Shown: positions 9,857-18,350 of the stretch, in pieces
How positions within the stretch are numbered: position 1 is the stretch's first letter
Layout of the letters: each line of letters starts with the position of its first letter
Assembly: GCF_036373705.1 (NCBI RefSeq)
Contig: NW_027102659.1
Location: 682,001 to 746,000, forward strand
From: Amia ocellicauda
Lineage: Eukaryota > Chordata > Actinopteri > Amiiformes > Amiidae
DNA length: 64,000 bases
Direction: 5' to 3'
The notes under the pieces: model-generated
Seen by the model: the letters and a program-made list of their open reading frames with translations, nothing else
Database searches by the model: none
Told to the model about the DNA's origin: nothing
Program-made: the position numbers and the translations under genes

Positions 9857-10705
9857 TTAGTTCAGGTCAGAGTCTGAATCAGTGGCGTAGATGTCGAATT
9901 CTTCGTCGCTGCCCCCAGCTTTAACTTCTTTACGGAAGAAATAAGCTTTTAGCTTGCCAGCGGTTTTTCTACTCGGCTCATCCAGGTCATTGAGCAGCTG
10001 CCCAAGTTTCTCTATTATAAACGGCTCCTTTTTCAGCTCCAGCAAAATCTCATCTATGATTTTCTGGACTTGTCCCACAGTGACATGTATGTGGGAGTAA
10101 GAGAGCGCCTTGATTAGTGCCGGTTTCAGCCACGGTTTGTTCAGTCTTCTGTAAAACACGTTGAAATAGAACAGGAAATAGTAACGGTCTGGTTCAAACA
10201 AACAACTGTGTCTCAACTGACTGGGGTGATTCACTTCACACCCCCGACAGACTTCTTTCAGAGCTCGGTCGATGAGAGCACTCAGAATATACACCAGGGT
10301 GCTTTTAACCACTCTGCTTACTTGGTCACATACCCCGGGCAAAAATCCTGCGTCTTCATCACGCCCCCGGGACAGTCCGATGCTCATTGGGTCGCCTGGT
10401 GGTTTGTGGGGTGTTTCTCCATCCATTGGACTGACCCCCTCCTGAGACGCACAGACGGTAGACAGTTCGGCAAAATCGAGGCCCTCCATGAGCTCCAGAG
10501 GCTGGGGATCCCCGAGACTCATTTGGACATCCATCGCACCGCATGTTGTTTCGTCCTGAGGGACCGGGGTCTGAGGTCTTGGAGAGTAACCACAGTCAAA
10601 GGGTTCCAGAGTGTATACAAAATCTGGGGAATAGAACCAGGGGTGATCCCGGGTTTGAAGAGGCCTGTAGAGCCTGTCGACGTCCGCAGCTTTCGGGTAA
10701 GACAT
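9857..10705 (-). CDS. accessory protein 2 with Cys/His motif, copy A
   Basis: Open frame of about 282 residues from ATG ('MSYPKAADVDRLYRPL'). The N-terminal half is proline-rich and likely disordered. The centre carries 'CRGCEVNHPSQLRHSCLF', a C-x2-C...H...H-x-C arrangement that could bind zinc. A helical region follows, and the tail is acidic ('GSDEEFDIYATDSDSDLN'). I do not recognise a named family; a regulatory role is only a guess from the acidic tail and putative zinc site. A CRE-like TACGTCA lies about 60 bases upstream. Confidence 0.65.
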   Translation of the reverse strand: MSYPKAADVDRLYRPLQTRDHPWFYSPDFVYTLEPFDCGYSPRPQTPVPQDETTCGAMDVQMSLGDPQPLELMEGLDFAELSTVCASQEGVSPMDGETPHKPPGDPMSIGLSRGRDEDAGFLPGVCDQVSRVVKSTLVYILSALIDRALKEVCRGCEVNHPSQLRHSCLFEPDRYYFLFYFNVFYRRLNKPWLKPALIKALSYSHIHVTVGQVQKIIDEILLELKKEPFIIEKLGQLLNDLDEPSRKTAGKLKAYFFRKEVKAGGSDEEFDIYATDSDSDLN

Positions 10706-10761
10706 TCTCTTTAATTTTAAACCATGAATGAATTGTTGCACCTTTTATCCTATCTCTTCAC

Positions 10762-10768
10762 TACGTCA
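10762..10768. promoter_or_regulatory. CRE/ATF-like site upstream of accessory gene 2, copy A
   Basis: TACGTCA, about 60 bases upstream of the accessory 2 ATG. The same core appears three times in each terminal repeat (in A at 11386-11392, 11440-11446 and 11470-11476). Confidence 0.45.
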
Positions 10769-10808
10769 CGACACACCGCCCTCTTAGAAGAGAGTAGCCC
10801 CTGAGCCG

Positions 10809-11213
10809 TCAGACCCCCCTCCATAACCCCACACGTCGTCTGTCGTAGTTCTGCAAGCTTTCCCATTCACACCTTTCAAAACCCTGAGTCGGAGACTCCA
10901 TTTCGCATTCTCTTGGACCCTCTTGCAAGCCTTCTAGAGTCTTATCCACAAGCCCCAGATCTCTCCAGGCCATCACCTTCAACCAGTCCTCATAAGAGTA
11001 TTCAATTACCGTCTCAAAAGGTTCCAACGTACCCTCCTTCTCTCCCAAAGCAAGAAGCTCCACTCCAACATAGCTGGGATCCCTTTTAAAGCGGTAACCC
11101 CGTCGAGCCCCCCAGAACAACACCCAGGAGCGTTCAATCTTCAAATTGGTGAGTACAGGAACCCTTGCCCGGGATTGTTTCTTGCGGGGTTTCATGTTGA
11201 TGTCGCTGGACAT
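10809..11213 (-). CDS. accessory protein 3, copy A (shorter form)
   Basis: A 134-residue frame from ATG ('MSSDINMKPRKKQSRAR'). It has a basic N-terminus, then 'SWVLFWGARRGYRFKRD' and 'EYSYEDWLKVMAWRDLGL'. It is the first minus-strand gene inside the right terminal repeat, with a TATTTAA box at 11281-11287 about 70 bases upstream. Copies B and C carry a 236-residue form; D shares the short form with A. No family recognised. Confidence 0.55.
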   Translation of the reverse strand: MSSDINMKPRKKQSRARVPVLTNLKIERSWVLFWGARRGYRFKRDPSYVGVELLALGEKEGTLEPFETVIEYSYEDWLKVMAWRDLGLVDKTLEGLQEGPRECEMESPTQGFERCEWESLQNYDRRRVGLWRGV

Positions 11214-11332
11214 GATGAAGAAGCGGGATGTTTCAGAAGCTGAGAATTAAAGAGGTATTGCCTAATAGAAGCGCGAGTTCTTAAATAGAGAGGAGAGTTT
11301 CGGGGCGTTGCCTTCAGAGGGGTGGGGGTATT

Positions 11333-11516
11333 TATGGGTGGCCTTGTTGTTCAGGGTTTTATGGGTGCACACTTTCTGACGGATATGACGTAGGAATAAT
11401 TAAGGAAATAACTCTACCTAAAATCACGCCCCCCAATTATGACGTAGGAATATTAATAAGCTTAGGGCATACGTCATAACAAAATAGGCCGCGCCCAAAA
11501 AACCCTACTATCTACT
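11333..11516. repeat. right terminal inverted repeat, copy A
   Basis: 184 bp, the reverse complement of the left repeat of copy C (30917-31100) with few differences. It ends ...CTATCTACT and is followed by CTTATG of the satellite, the same target bases as in every other copy. It contains three TGACGTA-type sites. Confidence 0.92.
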
Positions 11517-11832
11517 CTTATGTAGTTGAAGGCGCAGTATAGCTCTCATAGTCTGGTGGTGACGGAAGACCACCAGCCGTTTGAACAAGCCATTCAGCAT
11601 CACCTTGTTGGGTTAAGTGCAGGCACTGTCAGAGCGCAGGGCGTCCTGCCTTTGAAAGAGTTTCCGAAGTGTCCTGATGTGCCCTTTAGCAATGCCAAAC
11701 AGGTCTGTGAAAATGGCATCCTTTCGCGGCACTTCAGACGCCATCTCACAGTCTAGCCGACCTGAAACGCCTGAGCCCGTTTTACCAGCAGGCTCCAACG
11801 GTAACCGTTTGAAGCAAGAGGCGGCGTTGTCA

Positions 11833-11905
11833 GTTTCCGTAGTGTAGCGGTTATCAAATTCGCCTAACGCGCGAAAGGTCCCCTTTTCGAAACCGGGCGG
11901 AAACA
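11833..11905 (+). tRNA. tRNA-Val (AAC), probably inactive
   Basis: 73 nt with a perfect acceptor stem (GTTTCCG/CGGAAAC) and anticodon AAC. The T-arm has lost the GG of the B-box (CCTTTTCGA instead of CCGGTTCGA), which breaks its stem pairing, and the D-arm end is altered. Likely a tRNA pseudogene. Confidence 0.7.
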
Positions 11906-12475
11906 GCCTGCTTTGGGCCGGCCCTTTTCGTCCTGCTTGCCCTTGTGGTTCCCCGCAGGCGGTGGGTGGCTTTTCTTCATTGGAGTGCCCGAAATCGGTG
12001 CTCTCAGAGCGTCCGTCCGTCGACAGGTTGAAATTGTAAACGCTGGTGTAGCCACTTTTAATTAAAATCTGATGATGATGATGATGATGATGTTGTTGTT
12101 GTTGTTCTTGTTGTTCTTGTTGTCGTCGTAGTCGCCGTCATTATTATTGTTAAAGTAAAGCAGTAGTTAGATTTGTTGCTACCGTAAGGTGTAGAAGGCA
12201 CAATAGCTCTGATAGTCTGGTGGTGAAGGAAGACCACCAGACGTTTGAACAAGCCATTCAGCATCACCTTGTTGGGCTAAGTGCAGGCACTGTCAGAGCG
12301 CAGGGCGTCCTGCCTTTGAAAGAGTTTCCAAAGTGTCCTGATGTGCCCTTTAGCAATGCAAAATAGGTCAGTGAAAATAGAAACCTTTATCTCACAGGCT
12401 GGCCCACGGGAAACGCCTGTGCGCGTTTTATCAGCCTGCTTCGATGGGAGCCATTCGAAACGCCAGGACGGGTCG

Positions 12476-12548
12476 TTTTCCGTAGTGTAGTGGCTATCAC
12501 GTTCGCCTCACACGCGAAAGGTCCCCGGTTCGAAACCGGGCAGAAACA
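12476..12548 (+). tRNA. tRNA-Val (CAC), possibly inactive
   Basis: 73 nt with anticodon CAC and an intact B-box GGTTCGAAACC. The first base is T, so pair 1:72 is lost, and one 3' acceptor G is A. Close to the canonical vertebrate tRNA-Val-CAC otherwise. Confidence 0.75.
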
Positions 12549-13439
12549 ACCCGCGGTGCACGCGTGCCAGTGCCGTGTTACCCGTCGCCATCTCTCTGCC
12601 CCAAGGCCGGCCGTCGTTTTCTCTTCCTCGGAGTGGCAAGAAATCCTGACCTTGAGAACAAACGATCGCAGAAGGGTAGCTTTGCGAGGCGCTGGAACTC
12701 ACACTTTTAAAATCGATACATGTTGTAGCTGTTACAATACGACCATAGCAGGATCAGCGACATTGCTGTTACTCTTATGTAGTCGAAGGCGCAGTATAGC
12801 TCTGATAGTCTGGTGGTGACGGAAGACCTCCAACCGTTTGAACAAGCCATTCAGCATCACCTTGTTGGGCTGAGTGCAGGCACTGTCAGAGCGCAGGGCG
12901 ACCTGCCTTTGATAGAGTATCCTAAGTGTCCCGAAATCGGTGCACTCAGAGCGTCCGTCCGTCGACAGGTTGAAATTGTAAACGCTGGTGTAGCCACTTT
13001 TAATTAAAATATGATGATGATGATGATGATGTTCTTGTTCTTGTTCTTGTTGTTGTTGTTGTTCTTTTGTTTTTCTTGTTGTCGTCGTGGTCGCCGTCAT
13101 TATTATTGTTAAAGTAAAGCAGTAGTTAGATTTGTTGCTACCGTAAGGTGTAGAAGGCACAATAGCTTTGTGATTGTCTGATGGTGGCACAAGACGAGCA
13201 GCAGCTGTTTGAACAAGCCATTGAGCATCACCTTGTTAGGGTAAGTGTAAGTCTCGTCATAGCTCAGGGCGTTCTTCCTTTGAAAGAGTTTCCAAAGTGT
13301 CCTGATGTGCCCTTTAGCAATGCAAAATAGGTCAGTGAAAATAGAAACCTTTATCTCACAGGCTGGCCCACGGGAAACCCCTGTGCGCGTTTTACCAGCC
13401 GGCTTCGATGGGAGCCATTTGAAACACCAGGACGGGTCG

Positions 13440-13512
13440 GTTTCTGTAGTGTAGTGGCTATCACGTTCGCCTCACACGCGAAAGGTCCCTGGTTCGAAAC
13501 CGGGCGGAAACA
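13440..13512 (+). tRNA. tRNA-Val (CAC)
   Basis: 73 nt cloverleaf with anticodon CAC. The acceptor stem has one G-U type pair (GTTTCTG/CGGAAAC) and the T-stem one wobble (CCTGG/CCGGG). A-box and B-box are intact. Plausibly functional. Confidence 0.82.
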
Positions 13513-14384
13513 ACCCGCGGTGCACGCGTGCCAGTGCCGTGTTACCCGTCGCCATCTCTCTGCCCCAAAGCCGGCCGTCGTTTTCTCTTCCTCGGAGTGG
13601 CAAGAAATCCTGACCTTGAGAACAAACGATCGCAGAAGGGTAGCTTTGCGAGGCACTGGAACTGACACTTTTAAAATCGATACATGTTGTTGCTGTTACA
13701 ATACGACCGTAGCAGGATCGGCGACATTGCTGTTACTCTTATGTAGTTGAAGGCGCAGTATAGCTCTGATAGTCTGGTGGTGACGGAAGACCACCAGCCG
13801 TTTGAACAAGCCATTCAGCATCACCTTGTAGGGCTAAACGCAGGCACTGTCAGAGCGCAGGTCGTCCTGCCTTTGAAAGAGTTTCCGAAGTGTCCCGAAA
13901 TCGGTGCACTCAGAGCGTCCGTCCGTCGACAGGTTGAAATTGTAAACGCTGGTGTAGCCACTTTTAATTAAAATCTGATGATGAAGATGTTGTTGTTGTT
14001 ATTCTTGTTGTCGTCGTAGTCGCCGTCATTATTAATGTTAAAGTAAAGCAGTAGTTAGATTTGTTGCTACCGTAAGGTGTAGAAGGCACAATAGCTCTGA
14101 TAGTCTGGTGGTGAAGGAAGACCACCAGACGTTTGAACAAGCCATTCAGCATCACCTTGTTGGGTTAAGTGCAGGCACTGTCAGAGCGCAGGGCGTCCTG
14201 CCTTTAAAAGAGTTTCCGAAGTGTCCTGATGTGCCCTTTAGCAATGCCAAACAGGTCAGTGAAAATGGCATCCTTTCGCCGCACTTCAGACGCCATCTCA
14301 CAGCCTAGCCGACCTGAAACACCTGAGCCCGTTTTACCAGCAGGCTTTAACGGTAACCATTTGAAGCAAGAGGCAGCGGTGTCA

Positions 14385-14457
14385 GTTTCCGTAGTGTAGC
14401 GGTTATCACGTTCGCCTAACGCGCGAAAGGTCCCCGGTTCGAAACCGGGCGGAAACA
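14385..14457 (+). tRNA. tRNA-Val (AAC)
   Basis: 73 nt with all four stems paired, anticodon AAC at position 34-36, and B-box GGTTCGAAACC. A TTTT run about 20 bases downstream can serve as the Pol III terminator. Looks functional. Confidence 0.9.
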
Positions 14458-14755
14458 GCCTACTGTGGGCTGGCCCTTTTCGTCATGCTTGCCCTCGTGG
14501 TTCCCCGGAGGCGGTGGGTGTCTTTTCTTCATTGGAGTGCCCGCAATCGATGCACTCAGAGCGTCCGTCCGTCGACAGGTTGAAATTGTAAACGCTGGTG
14601 TAGCCACTTTTAATTAAAATCTGATGATGATGATGATGATGATGTTGTTGTTGTTGTTCTTGTTGTTGTTGTTCTTGTTGTCATCGTGGTCGCCGTCATT
14701 ATTATTGTTAAAGTAAAGCAGTAGTTAGATTTGTTGCTACCGTAAGGTGTAGAAG

Positions 14756-15328
14756 ACAACAGTTGGTATGGCGTGTGATATCAAAACATTCAGAATACTT
14801 TTAACCTATATAATTTATAAGCTTTGTAAAATAAACCCAAATATCTCTTTTGCGGGGATAAACGCTGTTCTGAGTAGTTTGTGACTTGTTTAATACCAAA
14901 CAAAGCATCGCTATTAAAAAAAAAAAAAAATCACTGTAAAAGCGCTAGTTATTTTAGATCTTTATAGTTATTTTCTAGGCTCAGGTTGTTTTTTAGTGCT
15001 TATAAAGGCCTGAAATATTCTTAGTGGTTGTTGACTATAGGTCTTGATGCTTAAAAATGTTTTTTTGAGAGACCAAAAGGTTCTAATAAAAGTTTAGAGT
15101 AGAGAGGAGAGAGATCGTCTCCATCTTGGTTTCTATTTGAAATTTGATGCAGTGTCATTTTATTGGTTGGTTTTGATATGTTAATTGGTAACAGGGCGGC
15201 ACAAAGGCCAGACCAGAACAATGCCTTACAAGCAGATCCGGCATGTGGCCATCAGTATAAGTATGAAGGTCTGGTCTTCAGCTCGACAGACTCATACTGA
15301 CCTTTCGATTTAAGACTAAAGATCAACA
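14756..15328. other. left non-coding region of copy B
   Basis: AT-rich, no supported gene. It contains a poly-A tract near 14918-14932 and a TATAAA at 15001-15006, about 330 bases before the first ATG of the left-end gene. Counterparts are at about 31793-32366 (C) and 60862-61434 (E). Confidence 0.6.
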
Positions 15329-17369
15329 ATGTCCGGAAACAACATCAGCGATTCGATTTAAACGAGTTTTTAGGCAAGTCTTCAGATTATTTTCATTGAC
15401 TCAGAGCGTGTTGTGTGCATGTATTGTAAATAAGGCTATAACATCTGTTTTAAGTTCTGTAAAATTATTTTTCAGCCAGTCAACAGGAGTTCATTTCCAA
15501 CGCTGAGGAGATCATCTGGAACAACGACGGTAAGAATTTTGTGTTTGCGCTCATGGGTTCTTATGCATGGGTGTGTGTGGTTTTGAAGCGGCTCATTAGA
15601 GTTATGAAAACGTTTTAATATATATTAATGCCGGTCTCTTTAATTACACAGAAACTATCGAAAGGCCTGTGATTAATGTCTCCGAGGATCGACCAAGAGA
15701 AGTGGTTATCCCTAGACAGGCTGTCTGCCGACCGGGTAAGAACTAAACCCCTGTTTGTTTGTATAACGATTCTGTAAGATGTTTGAGTCCAGTTTTGTTA
15801 ATTTAAAAAAATTATCCTGTCTAACAGTATTAAGAAATGTGGTTCGAGACAACGAAAGGCCTTCCACATCGAGGGCTTGTTTCGTTTTACCTTCGAGAAC
15901 CGTAACCTTTCAAGAATCTGAAAGGCCGTCAGCCCCGGTATCTGATAGCTGTGAGTATATATCTGCAGCCTGTAAGAGGTTAAAGCTTTTTATAAAGCGG
16001 TGTGGTTAAAGGTTAAACATGTCTCTTACCTTCACAGCGGTGCAAAAAGCTAAACCAGCCGAAAAACATAAGAAACGATTATTCTGTGGAGGTAAGTAAG
16101 ATCTTTCAAACTTTAATGTTTTTAAAAGGGCTTTGTTTGCCCGTTGAGGGCTAATATTTAAGCGATGGGTGACCGTTTCCTGTAGGGCGGGGGGTTCTGG
16201 GAAAGATCTTTAGAAGTCCGGACAGGTCTAGGCTTGTTTCTGGGGAACGTGTTTAGAAATGACCGATTGCCGTACCGTCTGGTTAGGAAGTAAAGCCGTC
16301 CGAAAGGGTTTAGTAAGTTGTTTGGCTTATCTCCCGCTATTATACTTCTGTTTTAAAGTGGTTGTAGGAAAAGGCTTGAAGGTGTTCATTGTATTTAATA
16401 TTTAAACAGATCGTGAAAACGTTTGTGAAACAGGAAGTCCCGGGATCAGGAAGCGTTTACACTTGGAAGGTTCGTTTAAAAATGAAATGTTGTTGTGTGT
16501 GTGTGTGTTTTATTAACAATATTACAGTTTTTAAAGAAACATTTAAGAAACAGTTTATTTACAGCGGCTTCTCTGTTTTACATTTATTATCAAGTCCTAA
16601 TAAATATATTGTCTGTAAATAATAAGGTGTTGTAGTGAATGTCTAAGGCTATTTTCAAAGGTCTAAAAAAGCTAAAGGTTTTGAATGTCCTGGACATGTT
16701 GTTTTAAGTTTGATTTCTGTCGCCGTTTAAAGATGTAAATGTAATGTATATTTTTATTCTTCCCAAGACTCTTGGGATAGTCATTCTGTGAATGAGCTAT
16801 TGATGACAATTACCCCGTCTAAGTGGGATCAAACATCTTTCCCGGTGAGATCACCGAGAGGATCCCCCACGGTGGTCTTGGAGACCCCCCAACATCTACT
16901 CAGGCCACAGCCTTCTGGGGGTAATTCAACACCCCAGATTCAGCCCGCCGCATTGTCGGGCGGAACAAATACAGGCATCCAACAACCTCAGGGGTCGCCG
17001 TCAGTCAGGGCTGACACACCACCCAACGACGGCCTGGTTTCAACATCGTCCCCCCAGACCCGTTTCTTGGCTACAGAAACGCGGAACAGTACCCCGCGCT
17101 TGGCCAGGGTGTCACCGCAAAGGCCTTCTTGGTCTCCGTCCATGAGTATACACTCGCTCCTTGCCTCCTTCGACCGAGATTTACCGGAGCGACCATCCTT
17201 TGAAGCTGAGCCAGGCCACCAGCCCCCGGAGCTTCTTCCTGAAGGTCGGCATGAGTTGCTACATACTTTGTTACAAAATCAAAGACTTGTGTTAGTGGGG
17301 CAAAACCTGCTGATAGAGAGCCAAAACACCCTTATTAATACCCTTACTAACGAATTGTACCGTATTTAA
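15329..17369 (+). CDS. left-end multi-exon gene, copy B
   Basis: A run of about six short open blocks, each bounded by consensus splice signals (acceptors such as TTTTTCAG, TTACACAG and TTCACAG; donors GTAAG, GTGAGT, GTAAGT), leads into a long last exon at about 16770-17369. The first block starts 'MSGNNISD' at 15329. All the splice junctions I can place fall in the same codon phase (phase 1), which argues for a real spliced gene. The blocks are rich in 'ERP/DRP' and Pro/Ser. The last exon is Ser/Pro/Thr-rich with a C-terminal helical 'LLQNQRLVLVGQNLLIES'. Function unknown. Fossil; no joined product is proposed. Confidence 0.6.
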
Positions 17370-17552
17370 TGTTTTAATAGACACAAAACGCCTTACTATT
17401 GTGGGTTGTTGGAAAAATAAAAAATAAATTAAAAAATGTCCTGACTTGGTAAAAGAACTCACAAACTAAAGGATTATGAACAAGCTAGGGCCCCAAAAAG
17501 ACCTTCCCGAGAGAACATCCCCGGCCCTGTTGTGAACTCCTCTGATGTCCCA

Positions 17553-18350
17553 ATGAACCTGGAACTATTACAAATGATAAATGATTTAAATAACCCCCAA
17601 TTACCACCGATAGAATGTGAATTAACAGAATTACCGGTGAACCCCGACCTGTTACAGATGGTCAATGATCTAAATAACCACCTCCCACCGGTAGCGCTTA
17701 TAGAGGTTCACCCCCTAGTTCACCCCGATTTGTTTGAAATGGTGGAGGCTTTGGAGGAGCTACCCCGACCAAATTCTGCCCCTATTATAAATGATTTGAA
17801 ACAATTAGAACACAGGATGGCGGCAGAAGCAGCCATCACTATAGAGGAGGGTCTTGACATTAACCGGTTGGATATCTTTGAAGGACTTTTACAGGCTTTA
17901 AATGAGCCTCCTCAAAAAGGGGGTTTTGTAGATGTCAGCAGTGGGGGTGTTTGGAATTTGGAGGGTTCTGAGACTGATAAGGCTGTGGAGGACATGCTCT
18001 GTGAGAATGTAGGGGGTAAAGGCTTTGTTCAAAATGATGATGTGTCCAAGAGTACCAGTGATCCCGTGATTATAGATAGACCGGCCTATAACAATTTTGA
18101 AATGATTCAGCGTTTTAATTTTGCAGAACTTTTAAATTGTGACAATTATGCAGAAATATTTGTCAACATATACGAGGCCTTGCAGAAAATGCTTGAACAG
18201 GTTGCTGAAAGGGTCAGACCTCGAGATGTTGTACAGTTAGAACTCAGAGGGGATGATTTGTTTAGCAACCTATCTGTAATGCTGAGTGGAGATAATTTAG
18301 ACGTCTGGCTAAAATCGAAGCGTTATTGCAAAGTAACACAGCCATCATAG
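17553..18350 (+). CDS. LLQM-repeat protein, copy B
   Basis: Acidic, helix-rich frame of about 265 residues. The ATG at 17553 is the first in frame; a longer frame begins at GTG 17532. The N-terminal third holds three imperfect repeats headed 'NLELLQMINDLNN', 'NPDLLQMVNDLNN' and 'HPDLFEMVEALEE', spaced about 30 residues and separated by 'LPP'-type linkers. The rest contains 'NYAEIFVNIYEALQKMLEQ'. The end overlaps the polymerase start by about 25 bases. No family recognised; its place directly upstream of the polymerase suggests a replication-linked or terminal-protein-like role, which is pure inference. Confidence 0.6.
   Translation: MNLELLQMINDLNNPQLPPIECELTELPVNPDLLQMVNDLNNHLPPVALIEVHPLVHPDLFEMVEALEELPRPNSAPIINDLKQLEHRMAAEAAITIEEGLDINRLDIFEGLLQALNEPPQKGGFVDVSSGGVWNLEGSETDKAVEDMLCENVGGKGFVQNDDVSKSTSDPVIIDRPAYNNFEMIQRFNFAELLNCDNYAEIFVNIYEALQKMLEQVAERVRPRDVVQLELRGDDLFSNLSVMLSGDNLDVWLKSKRYCKVTQPS

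Larger units (their letters stand above)
1..11516 (+). mobile_element. Polinton/Maverick (adintovirus-like) copy A, right part
   Basis: Fossil virus-like DNA element, entering the window inside its polymerase gene and ending at the right terminal inverted repeat. Family assignment rests on the co-occurrence of family B polymerase, packaging ATPase, adenain-like protease, double-jelly-roll type major capsid, penton-like protein and rve integrase with chromodomain, a combination specific to Polintons/adintoviruses. The gene order matches copies B-D. It is broken, with roughly ten interruptions spread over several genes, while other genes remain open. The close match to copy D suggests their separation is recent. 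Confidence 0.93.
11517..14755. repeat. tRNA-Val satellite array 1
   Basis: Tandem host repeat with four tRNA-Val loci spaced about 640, 960 and 945 bases apart. Two module types alternate. One carries the AAC tRNA, a body ending '...GTAGCCACTTTTAATTAA' and a (GAT)n-(GTT)n microsatellite (near 12070-12120, 13010-13080, 13976-14005 and 14622-14680). The other carries the CAC tRNA and a body ending 'CGACATTGCTGTTACTC'. Both share an about 200-base segment with an 8-bp hairpin (CTGGTGGT...ACCACCAG). No convincing protein gene is seen. Array 4 is its near-identical counterpart. Confidence 0.85.

Noticed and set aside
10208-10714. Plus-strand 168-codon frame antisense to accessory gene 2
   Set aside because: Long, and open in A and D, but the opposite strand has the promoter-like elements, poly(A) signal and a motif-bearing protein; composition explains the overlap.
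11833-11905. tRNA-derived SINE as an explanation of the tRNA-like sequences
   Set aside because: The units are tandem at fixed spacing, lack their own target duplications, and several have fully paired acceptor stems and consensus tRNA-Val bodies; a tRNA gene array fits better.
12070-12120. CRISPR-like array in the regularly spaced repeats
   Set aside because: The short repeats are GAT/GTT microsatellite tracts, and the larger periodicity is a 640-970-base satellite with tRNA genes.
12490-12819. Frames of 98-109 codons running through the CAC satellite module
   Set aside because: They start inside the tRNA gene and read through its body; repeated only because the satellite is repeated.
17532-17552. 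GTG start for the LLQM-repeat protein
   Set aside because: The context is a vertebrate nuclear genome, where ATG starts are expected; the next in-frame ATG is at 17553, or an upstream spliced exon may supply the start.
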